A stretch of 27,438 nucleotides of DNA from NCBI GenBank assembly GCA_012959845.1, contig DUCL01000092.1:1-27438 (forward strand). The letters run 5' to 3'. The notes beneath the pieces are model-generated. The model saw only the letters and a list, made by a program, of their open reading frames with translations. It did no database searches and was not told the origin of the DNA. The translations under genes were made by a program, and so were the position numbers. This document shows positions 1-7,445 of this stretch, piece after piece. Numbering within the stretch: the stretch's first letter is position 1; each line of letters opens with the position of its first letter. The DNA comes from Candidatus Poseidoniales archaeon. GTDB taxonomy: Archaea > Thermoplasmatota > Poseidoniia > Poseidoniales > Poseidoniaceae.

Positions 1-3000
1 GCCTGTTCCTTGTAAGTGAAATTAAGTCTTGGTCTGCTATCAACATCTGCGGATTCACTACTGTGTAATGCATAAGACCCCATCGCGGTTGTTCCATCTT
101 GCTCACCTTGGAGAATTAGAGAGATTGTACTTTGACCATTCTGAATTGCTGCTTGAATCGCAGCAGTCATGTTCCAAATGACTATGTCAGTAGAAGAACT
201 AATCCATTCACCTTCTGTAAATGGGATGTCACTATCAGCACTTTGATGTGCCCCCGGTGCTAACCAATTTACTGTAGATGATGCACCGACCCATTGAGAA
301 GATTCATTCCAATAAGTATTCATCACTGATACTGAAGTATATACTGAACCTGAACCAGAAGCAACTGTCATTTCTAAAGTAGCGTTTTGAATCTCATAGG
401 CACTTGGTAGAGGAAGGACTCCTAGATCAAACGAAATAAGTGTGTTAGCATAATGATTATTTGACAAAGAACTTCTTCCAACATGCAGTACTCCAGCATT
501 GCCAAAACTATTGAACCGATTACCGCTATCAAGGTAGGTATCTTCCGTAATTGCAGGATATCCTAATGGCTCCACATATGCACCTTCTTGAAGCGATACC
601 CATGCTGTAGTTGAATCAACTTCGCCACTCTTTTCCTCCGGAATATGGAATACTGTAGAGGTACTACGTGGACCGAACATCTCATCCACAATTGGTTGTA
701 CCATCCAACGTACTTCGCGGGTATGACTAATGTCAGTTCCAGGTGTGAATGTAAGGTTTGTTAAGTCAAATAATTGCGGATGTGTCCTAGAATCATATGT
801 GGTTAACCCTTCCATTTCCTCGTTTGCATCAGCCATAATGTGAATTCTCCAATCATCAATATTTGCTGAATTAGAATGAGTCCAAGACATAGTTGGTTTG
901 TATTCTGGTATTACTGCATGAGAAGACGTATTCCAAGTAATCATGTTATTGATAGGGCCAGTATTGCTTCCTGCCACTGTTGGTATTGTAGCACTACCAT
1001 TAGTCCAAGTCAAATTAAGCCATGGTTTGTCTGATGAAGTACTATCCGTTGAAATAAATTGAACATAATCTTGAGTCACTGTTGAAGATGCATAAATCAT
1101 CAATGATAGTTCGCTAGAACCGGCGGCTTGTGCTGCTTGTATTGCTTCAGTAACATCCCAAGTCATCCAATCAGCAGACACACTGTCTTGAATATCTACA
1201 TAATTTCCAACATCTAAACCGATATGCCTTCCACCTAATGCTGACCAATTGTTAAGTCCATCATATGTTGTGTCATTTGCGTCTGCATTCCAATTTTGCA
1301 GAACTGGCCTAATTGCTAATGGCTCGCCAATCGCTGAACCAAATAATGAGTATAGACTCAAATCTGCATTTGTGATTCTTGCATTACTCGGATTTGGTAA
1401 TTGATTGAGTGGTATTTTTATCAATCCTGCAGACTGATATCCTGATGACATTTCCCCAACATAAATGTAACCCGACGCATCATATGTTGAACTTGAACCA
1501 CTTCCACCTTCGAGCACATATGTGTCTGTGAAATCGGGAATGTTGAGTGCTGGCATTGCCTTTCTGTGACGCAATTCTACTGCTGCACTCTCTGAATCAA
1601 TAGACCAAGTAGTAATATCTGGTAAAAGGAAATTAAAAGTTTGAGACCAATTACCAAGTTGGTTGGTTGTGGAAATTGCTCTTACTCTCCAATACCAAGT
1701 AGTAGCATTATCCAAATTACTTGAAGGCGTAAATGTGAGGTTTGTTGTATCGAAACCAGAATCTAACCATGATGTAATCATCAATAGATCTGGAGAACTG
1801 AATGATGTAGACTTGTCCAATTGGACTGCCCAGCCACCAATACTCATGCTACCATTGAACGTCCATCCTAATTCGGGTCGATGTTCAGGTGCGGTCTCAA
1901 TGCCTGGGGTAATAGACCAAGAACCATTCAATGGAGTGGTTGGAACTGGGTTATCCGGTAATGCGTCAGAACCTGGGACATACACAAAGGAAAGTTGTGG
2001 CCTATAACTCTCTGTAGAAGTAGAACCAGGATATATCATCATATCACGGTCACTACCAGTTCCAACACCAGTCACACCAATGAGGAAATCCACAGCCCTA
2101 TCTTCGCGCATTGCATTTTGAACACCTAATGTCACATTCCATTCAACAGTATCACCTGCTGTATAGGAACTGCCAATTGTTGCTGAATCGATAAGAGACC
2201 CTCTCTCCCAACCCTTTGCACCAGCTAATCCCCAATTGTTGACCCCATCGTATGTTGTCCAAGTTGCATCTTCTGCTGACCAATTATGCTGCCTACTTTC
2301 CCAAACGGCAACATTTGGTGAACCAAGTGGGTAATCTGCTAATTTAACGCTTAAATGGGCAGACTCAACTGCATAGCCATTTGGCAATAAATTAGCAACA
2401 AGATTGCAATTAAACAGTACGCTTGTTTCACTAGGCCAAGTGTTGTATGAAATTTGCATTTCTGTTTCACCATCATAGTTGGTATTTGGAGAGCCACTGT
2501 CAATGTATGTGTCGTCACATTCTGGGTAAAGGCCATCGGTAGTTCCATTTCCATCTCTGAGTCTAAACTCATATCTATCATCTCCCAACCAAGTGCTTGA
2601 TAATCCACTTACTAGGAAATTGGAATAACTCCATTCACCTCGTAGTCCATCGTTGTCAACATGTGACATTCTCCAGAAATACATATTTCCAGTAGTTAAT
2701 TCATCAACTCCAGTTAAGTTGAAAATTCCTTGGCTAGAAGTGAAGTTTGAATCTGTTCTAGTATCTACTTGGTTTACTATATCGCGGAAAAATTGGTCGG
2801 TTGCTATTTGGAATAATATGTCATATGATGTACTTGGAGGAAGAGGAGGGCTTGAACTAGCCCAAGTAAGAGAAGGAGTTGAATTTCCGGATAGATTGTG
2901 CCCTACTTGGTCCCATACCGCTTTTCCTTGCTCTGGTCCGGTTAGTGTAGGTGTACCAATTGTAGTGTTAGAACTCCAACTATATGTTAATTCAAAATTT

Positions 3001-4628
3001 GGCTTCTTAGCATCGTCACTACTCTCTGATGAATAGAAATTGATTCCTTGTAATCCGCTAGATGAATATGACCCAGTATCACTTCGACCAATCACCATGA
3101 AATCCTTGGAGCCTGAAGCACCATCTCGAATCCATCCCTGAATTGCATCAGTGATTTCAAAGGATTTATCTGTTGAAGATGATGTACCGACCATCGTGTC
3201 GCTAGAAACTGAAAGCAAACCTCTTCCCCCATCATCCCATAGTGTTGATGAATCAGAACGTCTCCAAGTTGTATCATCTTCAACCCAAACACCTTCAGTA
3301 TTCACTTCATGAATAGACAATTCCGGCGCACCTGAAGTTGAAAATCTAGTTAAATTAATTTCCGCACTTTGTATTGTTGCATTACTATGCAATCCAATTT
3401 GGTCTAAATGTAATCTCATATGAACTAATGATTCTTTGTTGGTTGACATCATTACTTCCATTTTATCATTTGAACCAAATTTCTGATTGATGGAACGTTG
3501 GTCAACTTGTGCATCCTCAATGAAATCATCAGTCAAGCCCATGTCATCTGCATCAATTTCAATCGTTGCAGTACCGTCGCCATTATCGGTAACCAATAAT
3601 GTAGGTAGCAAGAAATAACTATCATTCCAATCGCTAAGAGTATCAGTAGAATCAATCGAACGCACACGGTAGAAAACCACTGAGCCATTGGATAATTCAT
3701 CCCCACTTGGGACGACAAAGGTTCCAGACCCGCTAGATGTTGAGAAAGAATTTTGCATTGTGCTATAATGCCATGAAAGGTCTGCAAATGCCTTGAAGTC
3801 TGGATCCAATGATAATTGGAATTCCACACCATCGCCCACCAATGAGTTGTAGGATAATGTTGGGTTCTTTTCCGCCATTAGGATGAAATCTCCAGTCATC
3901 AATGCCGCACCTTCTTCAACGAAATCTGCTGAAACACTTCCGCCATTGCCGGCTGCTGAGGATGATGTGTCCAATATTAGAGATGGTCTGTCGGCTATTA
4001 TAGTTGAATCATTCATGGCACAGGAATATTCTTCCCCCTCAGACGCGATTAAGAGTTCAAGTGTGTTTTGATTACTAGAAGCTGCTTGCTGTGCATGTGC
4101 GGTGACATTTATCAGCATTGTTCCATTTGCTGCTGCACGGTGTGGCGGTTCCCAAACACCACGCTCAGTTGAACCATCAGCACCAGGTGAATTCCACAAA
4201 ACATTTGTTGCAGAATTCATCCATGTAACCTCGGATACATTCCATGAAGAAGTGATTGCTGCTGAATAGATAGCGATATCGGTAGAACCTGTTGCATCAC
4301 TCCCACACTTCAAACTCAATGTTGCAGAATGGATTGTATCGGTAGAGCCAAAACTCATATTGAAACTGAACAATAAGCGTGTTGGAGAACTAGTTCCTCC
4401 CTCGAGTGTACCATTTTGTGCTTGCTCAAAATTATCGGTTGGATTAAATGAATCAATGTAAGTATCTGCTGCCGGTGAGACATTAGAAATGACTCTGTTT
4501 ACTGAAGGTGAATTTTCCAATTCCTTCCATTCCGGTATTGCACTTGGCAATGCTAAATCAGCAAATAAAAATAGAACAATCAATAAAACGGCTACCGAAG
4601 TTTGTGGTTTTTTGTTATCGCGTAGCAT
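1..4628 (-). CDS. Giant secreted surface protein with tandem DNRLRE/CBM96-like and FnIII-like modules (C-terminus outside window)
   Basis: The frame is open from an ATG at 4628 to the window edge, giving at least 1542 residues; the stop is not in the window. The N-terminus (MLRDNKKPQTSVAVLLIVLF...) is a signal peptide: a basic start, a hydrophobic core and an Ala-rich end near residue 26. The ectodomain alternates two beta-rich modules. DNRLRE/CBM96-like units begin with DTYIDS-type motifs and contain an internal W..VTW-type motif; they lie near residues 55-220, 385-550 (degenerate start), 705-882, 1034-1208 and 1360-1537. FnIII-like units, with YxWRVRAxS-type strands, lie near 235-370, 555-695, 890-1020 and 1215-1345. 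Many N-x-S/T sequons are present. Family knowledge: DNRLRE/CBM96 modules occur in secreted proteins and are often linked to carbohydrate binding. Role as an adhesin or glycan-binding surface layer component is inference. No catalytic domain is seen in the visible part. A TATA-like box lies about 30 bp upstream of the ATG. Confidence 0.88.
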   Translation of the reverse strand, partial: MLRDNKKPQTSVAVLLIVLFLFADLALPSAIPEWKELENSPSVNRVISNVSPAADTYIDSFNPTDNFEQAQNGTLEGGTSSPTRLLFSFNMSFGSTDTIHSATLSLKCGSDATGSTDIAIYSAAITSSWNVSEVTWMNSATNVLWNSPGADGSTERGVWEPPHRAAANGTMLINVTAHAQQAASSNQNTLELLIASEGEEYSCAMNDSTIIADRPSLILDTSSSAAGNGGSVSADFVEEGAALMTGDFILMAEKNPTLSYNSLVGDGVEFQLSLDPDFKAFADLSWHYSTMQNSFSTSSGSGTFVVPSGDELSNGSVVFYRVRSIDSTDTLSDWNDSYFLLPTLLVTDNGDGTATIEIDADDMGLTDDFIEDAQVDQRSINQKFGSNDKMEVMMSTNKESLVHMRLHLDQIGLHSNATIQSAEINLTRFSTSGAPELSIHEVNTEGVWVEDDTTWRRSDSSTLWDDGGRGLLSVSSDTMVGTSSSTDKSFEITDAIQGWIRDGASGSKDFMVIGRSDTGSYSSSGLQGINFYSSESSDDAKKPNFELTYSWSSNTTIGTPTLTGPEQGKAVWDQVGHNLSGNSTPSLTWASSSPPLPPSTSYDILFQIATDQFFRDIVNQVDTRTDSNFTSSQGIFNLTGVDELTTGNMYFWRMSHVDNDGLRGEWSYSNFLVSGLSSTWLGDDRYEFRLRDGNGTTDGLYPECDDTYIDSGSPNTNYDGETEMQISYNTWPSETSVLFNCNLVANLLPNGYAVESAHLSVKLADYPLGSPNVAVWESRQHNWSAEDATWTTYDGVNNWGLAGAKGWERGSLIDSATIGSSYTAGDTVEWNVTLGVQNAMREDRAVDFLIGVTGVGTGSDRDMMIYPGSTSTESYRPQLSFVYVPGSDALPDNPVPTTPLNGSWSITPGIETAPEHRPELGWTFNGSMSIGGWAVQLDKSTSFSSPDLLMITSWLDSGFDTTNLTFTPSSNLDNATTWYWRVRAISTTNQLGNWSQTFNFLLPDITTWSIDSESAAVELRHRKAMPALNIPDFTDTYVLEGGSGSSSTYDASGYIYVGEMSSGYQSAGLIKIPLNQLPNPSNARITNADLSLYSLFGSAIGEPLAIRPVLQNWNADANDTTYDGLNNWSALGGRHIGLDVGNYVDIQDSVSADWMTWDVTEAIQAAQAAGSSELSLMIYASSTVTQDYVQFISTDSTSSDKPWLNLTWTNGSATIPTVAGSNTGPINNMITWNTSSHAVIPEYKPTMSWTHSNSANIDDWRIHIMADANEEMEGLTTYDSRTHPQLFDLTNLTFTPGTDISHTREVRWMVQPIVDEMFGPRSTSTVFHIPEEKSGEVDSTTAWVSLQEGAYVEPLGYPAITEDTYLDSGNRFNSFGNAGVLHVGRSSLSNNHYANTLISFDLGVLPLPSAYEIQNATLEMTVASGSGSVYTSVSVMNTYWNESSQWVGASSTVNWLAPGAHQSADSDIPFTEGEWISSSTDIVIWNMTAAIQAAIQNGQSTISLILQGEQDGTTAMGSYALHSSESADVDSRPRLNFTYKEQ

Positions 4629-4655
4629 GGGACTCGTTCCTCTCACCTCGTCCCC

Positions 4656-4661
4656 TTTATA
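4656..4661 (-). promoter_or_regulatory. TATA-like box of the giant DNRLRE protein gene
   Basis: On the minus strand the sequence reads TATAAA, centred about 30 bp upstream of the ATG at 4628. Archaeal TATA boxes sit near -27, so this predicts a very short leader of only a few bases. The call rests on position and consensus only. Confidence 0.45.
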
Positions 4662-4709
4662 CTGTCTTTTCCCTTAATGGTCATGAAAAACTGGTTCAAA
4701 ACGACATAT

Positions 4710-4724
4710 TCTCCCTACGGGAGA
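4710..4724. repeat. Perfect 6-bp inverted repeat in the divergent intergenic region
   Basis: TCTCCC-TAC-GGGAGA is a perfect inverted repeat with a 3-base spacer. It lies between the divergent giant-protein gene (start 4628, minus) and rfcS (start 4834, plus), upstream of both predicted TATA boxes. It could be an operator or a small hairpin. The rest of the 205-bp region shows only the two TATA-like boxes and an rfcS ribosome binding site. Confidence 0.4.
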
Positions 4725-4764
4725 GTAAATGATGTTAGTTGATGATATCCCCAAATATCTGGAC

Positions 4765-4770
4765 TATATT
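4765..4770 (+). promoter_or_regulatory. TATA-like box of rfcS
   Basis: TATATT on the plus strand would place transcription start near 4793, giving a leader of about 40 nt before the rfcS ATG. That leader carries GAGGGG about 7 bases before the start, as expected for a leadered, Shine-Dalgarno-type archaeal transcript. Confidence 0.35.
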
Positions 4771-4833
4771 TCTAATCATTTCAAATCTGAAGCAGGCCAA
4801 TGTTGAAGGAGGCTCGCCACAGAGGGGATACCT

Positions 4834-5793
4834 ATGAGCGACTTATGGGTTGAAAAACACCGCCCACAATCAGTTCGAGATATCCGTGGACAATTGCCCG
4901 TAGTGCAACGATTAACTATCTATTCAGCGAATAAAGAATTCCCACATTTGCTATTTGCGGGGCCTCCTGGAACTGGAAAGACCACTGCTGCCATGGCCTT
5001 GACCAAAGATGTGTTCGGAGAAGAATATCGACAGAATTTATTGGAAATGAATGCATCGGATGAAAGAGGATTGGAAAGTATTCGTACCAAGGTTAAGCAA
5101 TTCGCTAGAACTGCACCCTATGGCAGTGCAGATTTCAAAATTATTTTCCTTGATGAAGCCGATGCTTTGACCAATGACGCACAGGGTGCGCTTCGCCGAA
5201 TCATGGAACAATATGCTCAAACTTGTAGGTTCATTTTATCATGCAATTACTCTTCAAAAATCATTGAACCAATTCAGTCTAGATGCGCAGTTTTTAGATT
5301 CCGCCCACTGGCAGATTCAGCAGTGAAAAATCAAGTAATTCATGTTGCAAAGGAAGAGAAAGTAAATCTCACTGATGATGCTGCTGAAGCATTGACTCGA
5401 ATCAGTCAAGGTGACCTTCGAAAGGCGATTACTGCTCTTCAAGTTGCTGCTGCATTAGACAATGACATCACAAGAGAATTGATCTATGAAACTTCTGCTA
5501 CAGCACCACCTGAATCACTACATCAATATTTGATGGCATGTAGAGATGATGGCTTCCACGCGGCAAGGAGAAGACTGAAAGAATTACTCGACAAATATGG
5601 ACTCGCTGGAACTGACTTCGTCAACCAATTGCATCGTGAATTATATGCTGCTGATTTCCTTAGCGAATCGGCAAAATTGGATTTAACTGAATGGATGGCA
5701 GAAGTTGATTATAGATTGGTTGAAGGCGGTGGAGAACATATTCAACTCGATGCTCTAACCGCACGATTCGTCACACATCTAAAAAAGGAATGA
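4834..5793 (+). CDS. rfcS: Replication factor C small subunit (clamp loader ATPase)
   Basis: This 319-residue protein is the AAA+ small subunit of the archaeal clamp loader, which opens the PCNA ring and loads it onto primed DNA in the cytoplasm. Visible motifs in order are Walker A GPPGTGKTT (43-51), Walker B with the DEAD box (IFLDEADALT, about 104-113), a sensor-1-like CRFILSCNY (131-139), and the SRC arginine-finger motif (149-151). A C-terminal helical collar follows. Length and motif order are those of archaeal RfcS. The start is fixed by the canonical N-terminus MSDLWVEKHRP and a GAGGGG ribosome binding site about 7 bases upstream. No large subunit gene is in the window. The 3' flank is T-rich. 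Identification is essentially certain. Confidence 0.97.
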   Translation: MSDLWVEKHRPQSVRDIRGQLPVVQRLTIYSANKEFPHLLFAGPPGTGKTTAAMALTKDVFGEEYRQNLLEMNASDERGLESIRTKVKQFARTAPYGSADFKIIFLDEADALTNDAQGALRRIMEQYAQTCRFILSCNYSSKIIEPIQSRCAVFRFRPLADSAVKNQVIHVAKEEKVNLTDDAAEALTRISQGDLRKAITALQVAAALDNDITRELIYETSATAPPESLHQYLMACRDDGFHAARRRLKELLDKYGLAGTDFVNQLHRELYAADFLSESAKLDLTEWMAEVDYRLVEGGGEHIQLDALTARFVTHLKKE

Positions 5794-5797
5794 TTAG

Positions 5798-5818
5798 ATA
5801 TTTTCACTTTCACTTTTC
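5798..5818 (+). terminator. T-rich termination signal after rfcS
   Basis: Immediately after the rfcS stop the plus strand carries runs of T (TTTT, TTT, TTTT) separated by AC/CAC steps. Archaeal RNA polymerase terminates at oligo-T tracts without needing a hairpin. No hairpin is visible here. Confidence 0.35.
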
Positions 5819-5835
5819 CAATAGGGTGTAGGGAA

Positions 5836-6042
5836 ATGACTGGTATCAAGTCCCTTCAGCAAGGATGTATGACAGTTAAACAGCACCTAATAGATGCCGC
5901 ATGTTGGACGCCAATTGCCCCACTAATTCGTAAATACCGAATTTCAAAATTGATAGCAATTACCAATGAAAAAAGAGATATTAAGAAAATTTCAGTTATT
6001 TTAAGCACGATAATGGCGGCTCATTCAGACTTACTATCTTAG
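5836..6042 (+). CDS. Doubtful small ORF, 68 residues
   Basis: An ATG with a GTAGGG sequence just upstream opens a 68-codon frame that overlaps the convergent membrane-protein gene by 4 bases at its end. The product is Lys/Ile-rich and basic, with no recognisable domain, no signal peptide and no convincing TM segment. It fills the otherwise empty interval between rfcS and the next gene (5794-6038), where nothing else could be identified. It may be a genuine small protein or a chance frame, and its amino-acid sequence gives no functional clue. Confidence 0.22.
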   Translation: MTGIKSLQQGCMTVKQHLIDAACWTPIAPLIRKYRISKLIAITNEKRDIKKISVILSTIMAAHSDLLS

Positions 6043-6944
6043 ACTTGTACGATTTCCTTGACGATTATTAAGTTCCAGTTGTAAGTTCTATGATTTACCC
6101 AAGGGTCGCCCTGTTCAATGATTTCAACAGATATTGAATGCTTACCTTCGGGGAGGTCTGCGCCCAATTTTATTGCGAAGGGTTGGTCTTTATCGCCATG
6201 AGGGGAGAAGTTTGGAATTGTGCTATTCGTTGTTGTTGTTGAATTTAGCAATCTTTGTTCGTTATCAGTCCAAAATGAATCGGTTGCTGAAAGTTCCCTG
6301 CTTCCATTATTGTTGGTAAGTGTCACAATTACTTCTGCACCATCAGAGTTCACATTGTCTGCCAATCCGAATAACAACCAAACTTGTCCATTCAATTTAC
6401 CATTGGAATCAACAGTCCAAGTGATTGTATTTTTCTTGGTTCCGTCATCAAATAATAACTCAACCCCATCATCTGTTGCAATTGACCACTCGTTGGACAA
6501 TTGAGGGGCAACAATATCTCCAAGTGGAGGATTTACCAATAAAAATGACATCGCTAAAAAGGTGAATGTGTGCAAAAATCCTGCCTTGACCCAAGTTCCT
6601 TTGGTGAAATGCTCAAGATATTTTTCTGGCAATATTGTGCGGTGTATTTGTGGAATTAAAATCATCGCTGTTAGAGGAAGAAGATACAAAATATCGGTTT
6701 TTTCTTCGGATGTACTTGGCATCAACACATAGCGCATTAGTAGTGAAACAATTAGAGTAAATGTTAGTACAAGCCACATTGATATCGTATCTGCCTTTTC
6801 CTTCTCAGCATATTTGGCAGGGTCAAAAGGCTCTAACCCAAGATCGGCCCCACTTCGACGGATTTTCTTTTCTTTTTCTTCCCCTTCAACACGCTTTCGA
6901 CGCTCTGTTGCAGCCGCTGCCATCGCAGTGTTTAGGTCCACCAT
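6039..6944 (-). CDS. Three-TM membrane protein with a C-terminal extracytoplasmic beta-rich domain, unknown function
   Basis: The start used is ATG 6944 (301 residues); a TTG at 6956 is also in frame but less likely. The layout is a highly charged cytoplasmic N-terminus (Ala/Arg/Lys/Glu-rich, about 1-50), then three hydrophobic segments near residues 57-73, 85-100 and 123-138, then a soluble domain of about 160 residues with NNNGS, NSTTTTNST and other N-glycosylation-type sequons. The domain ends in a beta-rich segment with an SISVEIIEQGDPWVNHRTYNW pattern. The topology implies an outward-facing C-terminal sensor or binding domain, which is inference. A TATA-like TTTATT centred 27 bp upstream of the ATG, with no ribosome binding site, indicates a leaderless transcript. 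No family is recognised. Confidence 0.75.
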   Translation of the reverse strand: MVDLNTAMAAAATERRKRVEGEEKEKKIRRSGADLGLEPFDPAKYAEKEKADTISMWLVLTFTLIVSLLMRYVLMPSTSEEKTDILYLLPLTAMILIPQIHRTILPEKYLEHFTKGTWVKAGFLHTFTFLAMSFLLVNPPLGDIVAPQLSNEWSIATDDGVELLFDDGTKKNTITWTVDSNGKLNGQVWLLFGLADNVNSDGAEVIVTLTNNNGSRELSATDSFWTDNEQRLLNSTTTTNSTIPNFSPHGDKDQPFAIKLGADLPEGKHSISVEIIEQGDPWVNHRTYNWNLIIVKEIVQV

Positions 6945-6968
6945 ATTGACGGCCAAATGTTGGCAGTG

Positions 6969-6974
6969 AATAAA
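6969..6974 (-). promoter_or_regulatory. TATA-like box placing transcription start at the ATG (leaderless)
   Basis: TTTATT on the minus strand is centred about 27 bp upstream of ATG 6944, exactly the archaeal TATA-to-start-site distance. The region just before the ATG lacks a Shine-Dalgarno sequence. Both facts favour the ATG at 6944 over the TTG at 6956. Confidence 0.45.
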
Positions 6975-7080
6975 GGCTACAATGGACTACTCATCATAGA
7001 CGACCCGTATCATTCAAAGGGAGAGTGCGCGACGACGGGCTAAGCCGGGGTGGCGTAGTTGGTGGCGCGTCGGACTCATA

Positions 7081-7138
7081 GGGCAGCCTACAAGGCAATC
7101 GTATGACGTGCAAACAATCCCATTGTGGTGTCTGAGAC
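7081..7138 (+). other. Archaeal tRNA intron with a canonical bulge-helix-bulge motif
   Basis: The splice junctions form a textbook hBHBh' structure. The 4-bp central helix is CTCA (exon 1) with TGAG (intron). The two 3-nt bulges are TA/G at the 5' site and AC/A at the 3' site, where the slash marks the cut. They are flanked by GGCA/TGTC inside the intron and by the anticodon stem TCGGA/TCCGA outside. This fixes the splice sites after 7080 and after 7138 for the tRNA splicing endonuclease. No convincing C/D box pair is visible in the intron. Confidence 0.9.
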
Positions 7139-7160
7139 ATCCGAAGGTCGCGGGTTCAAG

Positions 7161-7177
7161 CCCCGCTCCCGGCACCA
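7161..7177 (+). repeat. 17-bp direct repeat, left copy (tRNA-Met 3' end), att-like
   Basis: CCCCGCTCCCGGCACCA, the T-stem 3' strand, acceptor 3' strand and CCA of tRNA-Met, is repeated exactly at 7321-7337. Tyrosine-recombinase elements integrate at tRNA 3' ends and leave such direct repeats, so this is the expected att core. The intervening 143 bp hold no recognisable gene. Confidence 0.7.
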
Positions 7178-7214
7178 AATTGAAGTTGTATTATTCTTAA
7201 TATTCAATTTGGTG
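7173..7214. repeat. 12-bp perfect inverted repeat overlapping the tRNA CCA end
   Basis: Arms CACCAAATTGAA (7173-7184) and TTCAATTTGGTG (7203-7214) are perfectly complementary around an 18-nt AT-rich loop. The left arm includes the last bases of the tRNA. It could form a hairpin at the tRNA 3' border, or be a recombinase arm/core site of the suspected integration scar. Confidence 0.6.
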
Positions 7215-7320
7215 ACGCTCGCCGCGAGAACGGTTGTACTGATGTTTGATGTTCAGTTCTCACTTGGTTATTGTTTTAGTTTTATATTGATTACAGGCGG
7301 TTCAACTAAGCCCGAATAAC

Positions 7321-7337
7321 CCCCGCTCCCGGCACCA
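7321..7337 (+). repeat. 17-bp direct repeat, right copy, att-like scar
   Basis: This is the exact second copy of the tRNA-Met 3' end, 160 bp downstream of the first. It is preceded by unrelated sequence, so it is only a 3' fragment and not a second tRNA. It is followed by a short inverted repeat (CAGTAGT 7340-7346 / ACTACTG 7361-7367). The region 7178-7445 contains nothing else recognisable apart from the gatD ribosome binding site. Confidence 0.7.
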
Positions 7338-7435
7338 GTCAGTAGTTTTTCTAAGATTTGACTACTGTAAATTAATCTTCAAAACAACTAATGACAAGTA
7401 TTAGATTCCGATGTCTTGATGTGCCTTCACTTGAT

Positions 7436-7441
7436 GGAGGT
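7436..7441 (+). promoter_or_regulatory. Strong ribosome binding site deciding the gatD start
   Basis: GGAGGT lies 4 bases before the ATG at 7446, optimal Shine-Dalgarno spacing. It argues against the in-frame upstream ATGs at 7416, 7419 and 7434; the last of these overlaps the site itself. Confidence 0.75.
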
Positions 7442-7445
7442 CTTC

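Larger units (their letters stand above)
7044..7177 (+). tRNA. Elongator tRNA-Met (CAT) with a 58-nt intron at 37/38
   Basis: The acceptor stem GCCGGGG pairs with TCCCGGC, followed by discriminator A (7174) and an encoded CCA (7175-7177). The anticodon arm is TCGGA-CTCATA / A-TCCGA with anticodon CAT at 7077-7079; the T arm is GCGGG-TTCAAGC-CCCGC. The sequence lacks the archaeal initiator acceptor features (AGC start), so elongator Met is favoured; a tRNA-Ile with a modified C34 is the main alternative. The intron (7081-7138) is at the canonical position one base 3' of the anticodon. The 3' end is duplicated downstream at 7321-7337. Confidence 0.93.

Noticed and set aside
2653..3036. 127-codon plus-strand frame inside the giant DNRLRE gene
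   Set aside because: It lies antisense to a continuous, clearly protein-like minus-strand frame with recognisable modules; its own product has no coherent domain.
7081..7138. Box C/D guide RNA inside the tRNA intron
   Set aside because: A CTGA exists but it is part of the splice-site helix, and no convincing C box (RTGATGA) is found.
7321..7337. A second, degraded tRNA gene
   Set aside because: Only the last 17 bases of the tRNA are present; upstream bases do not match any other tRNA arm.
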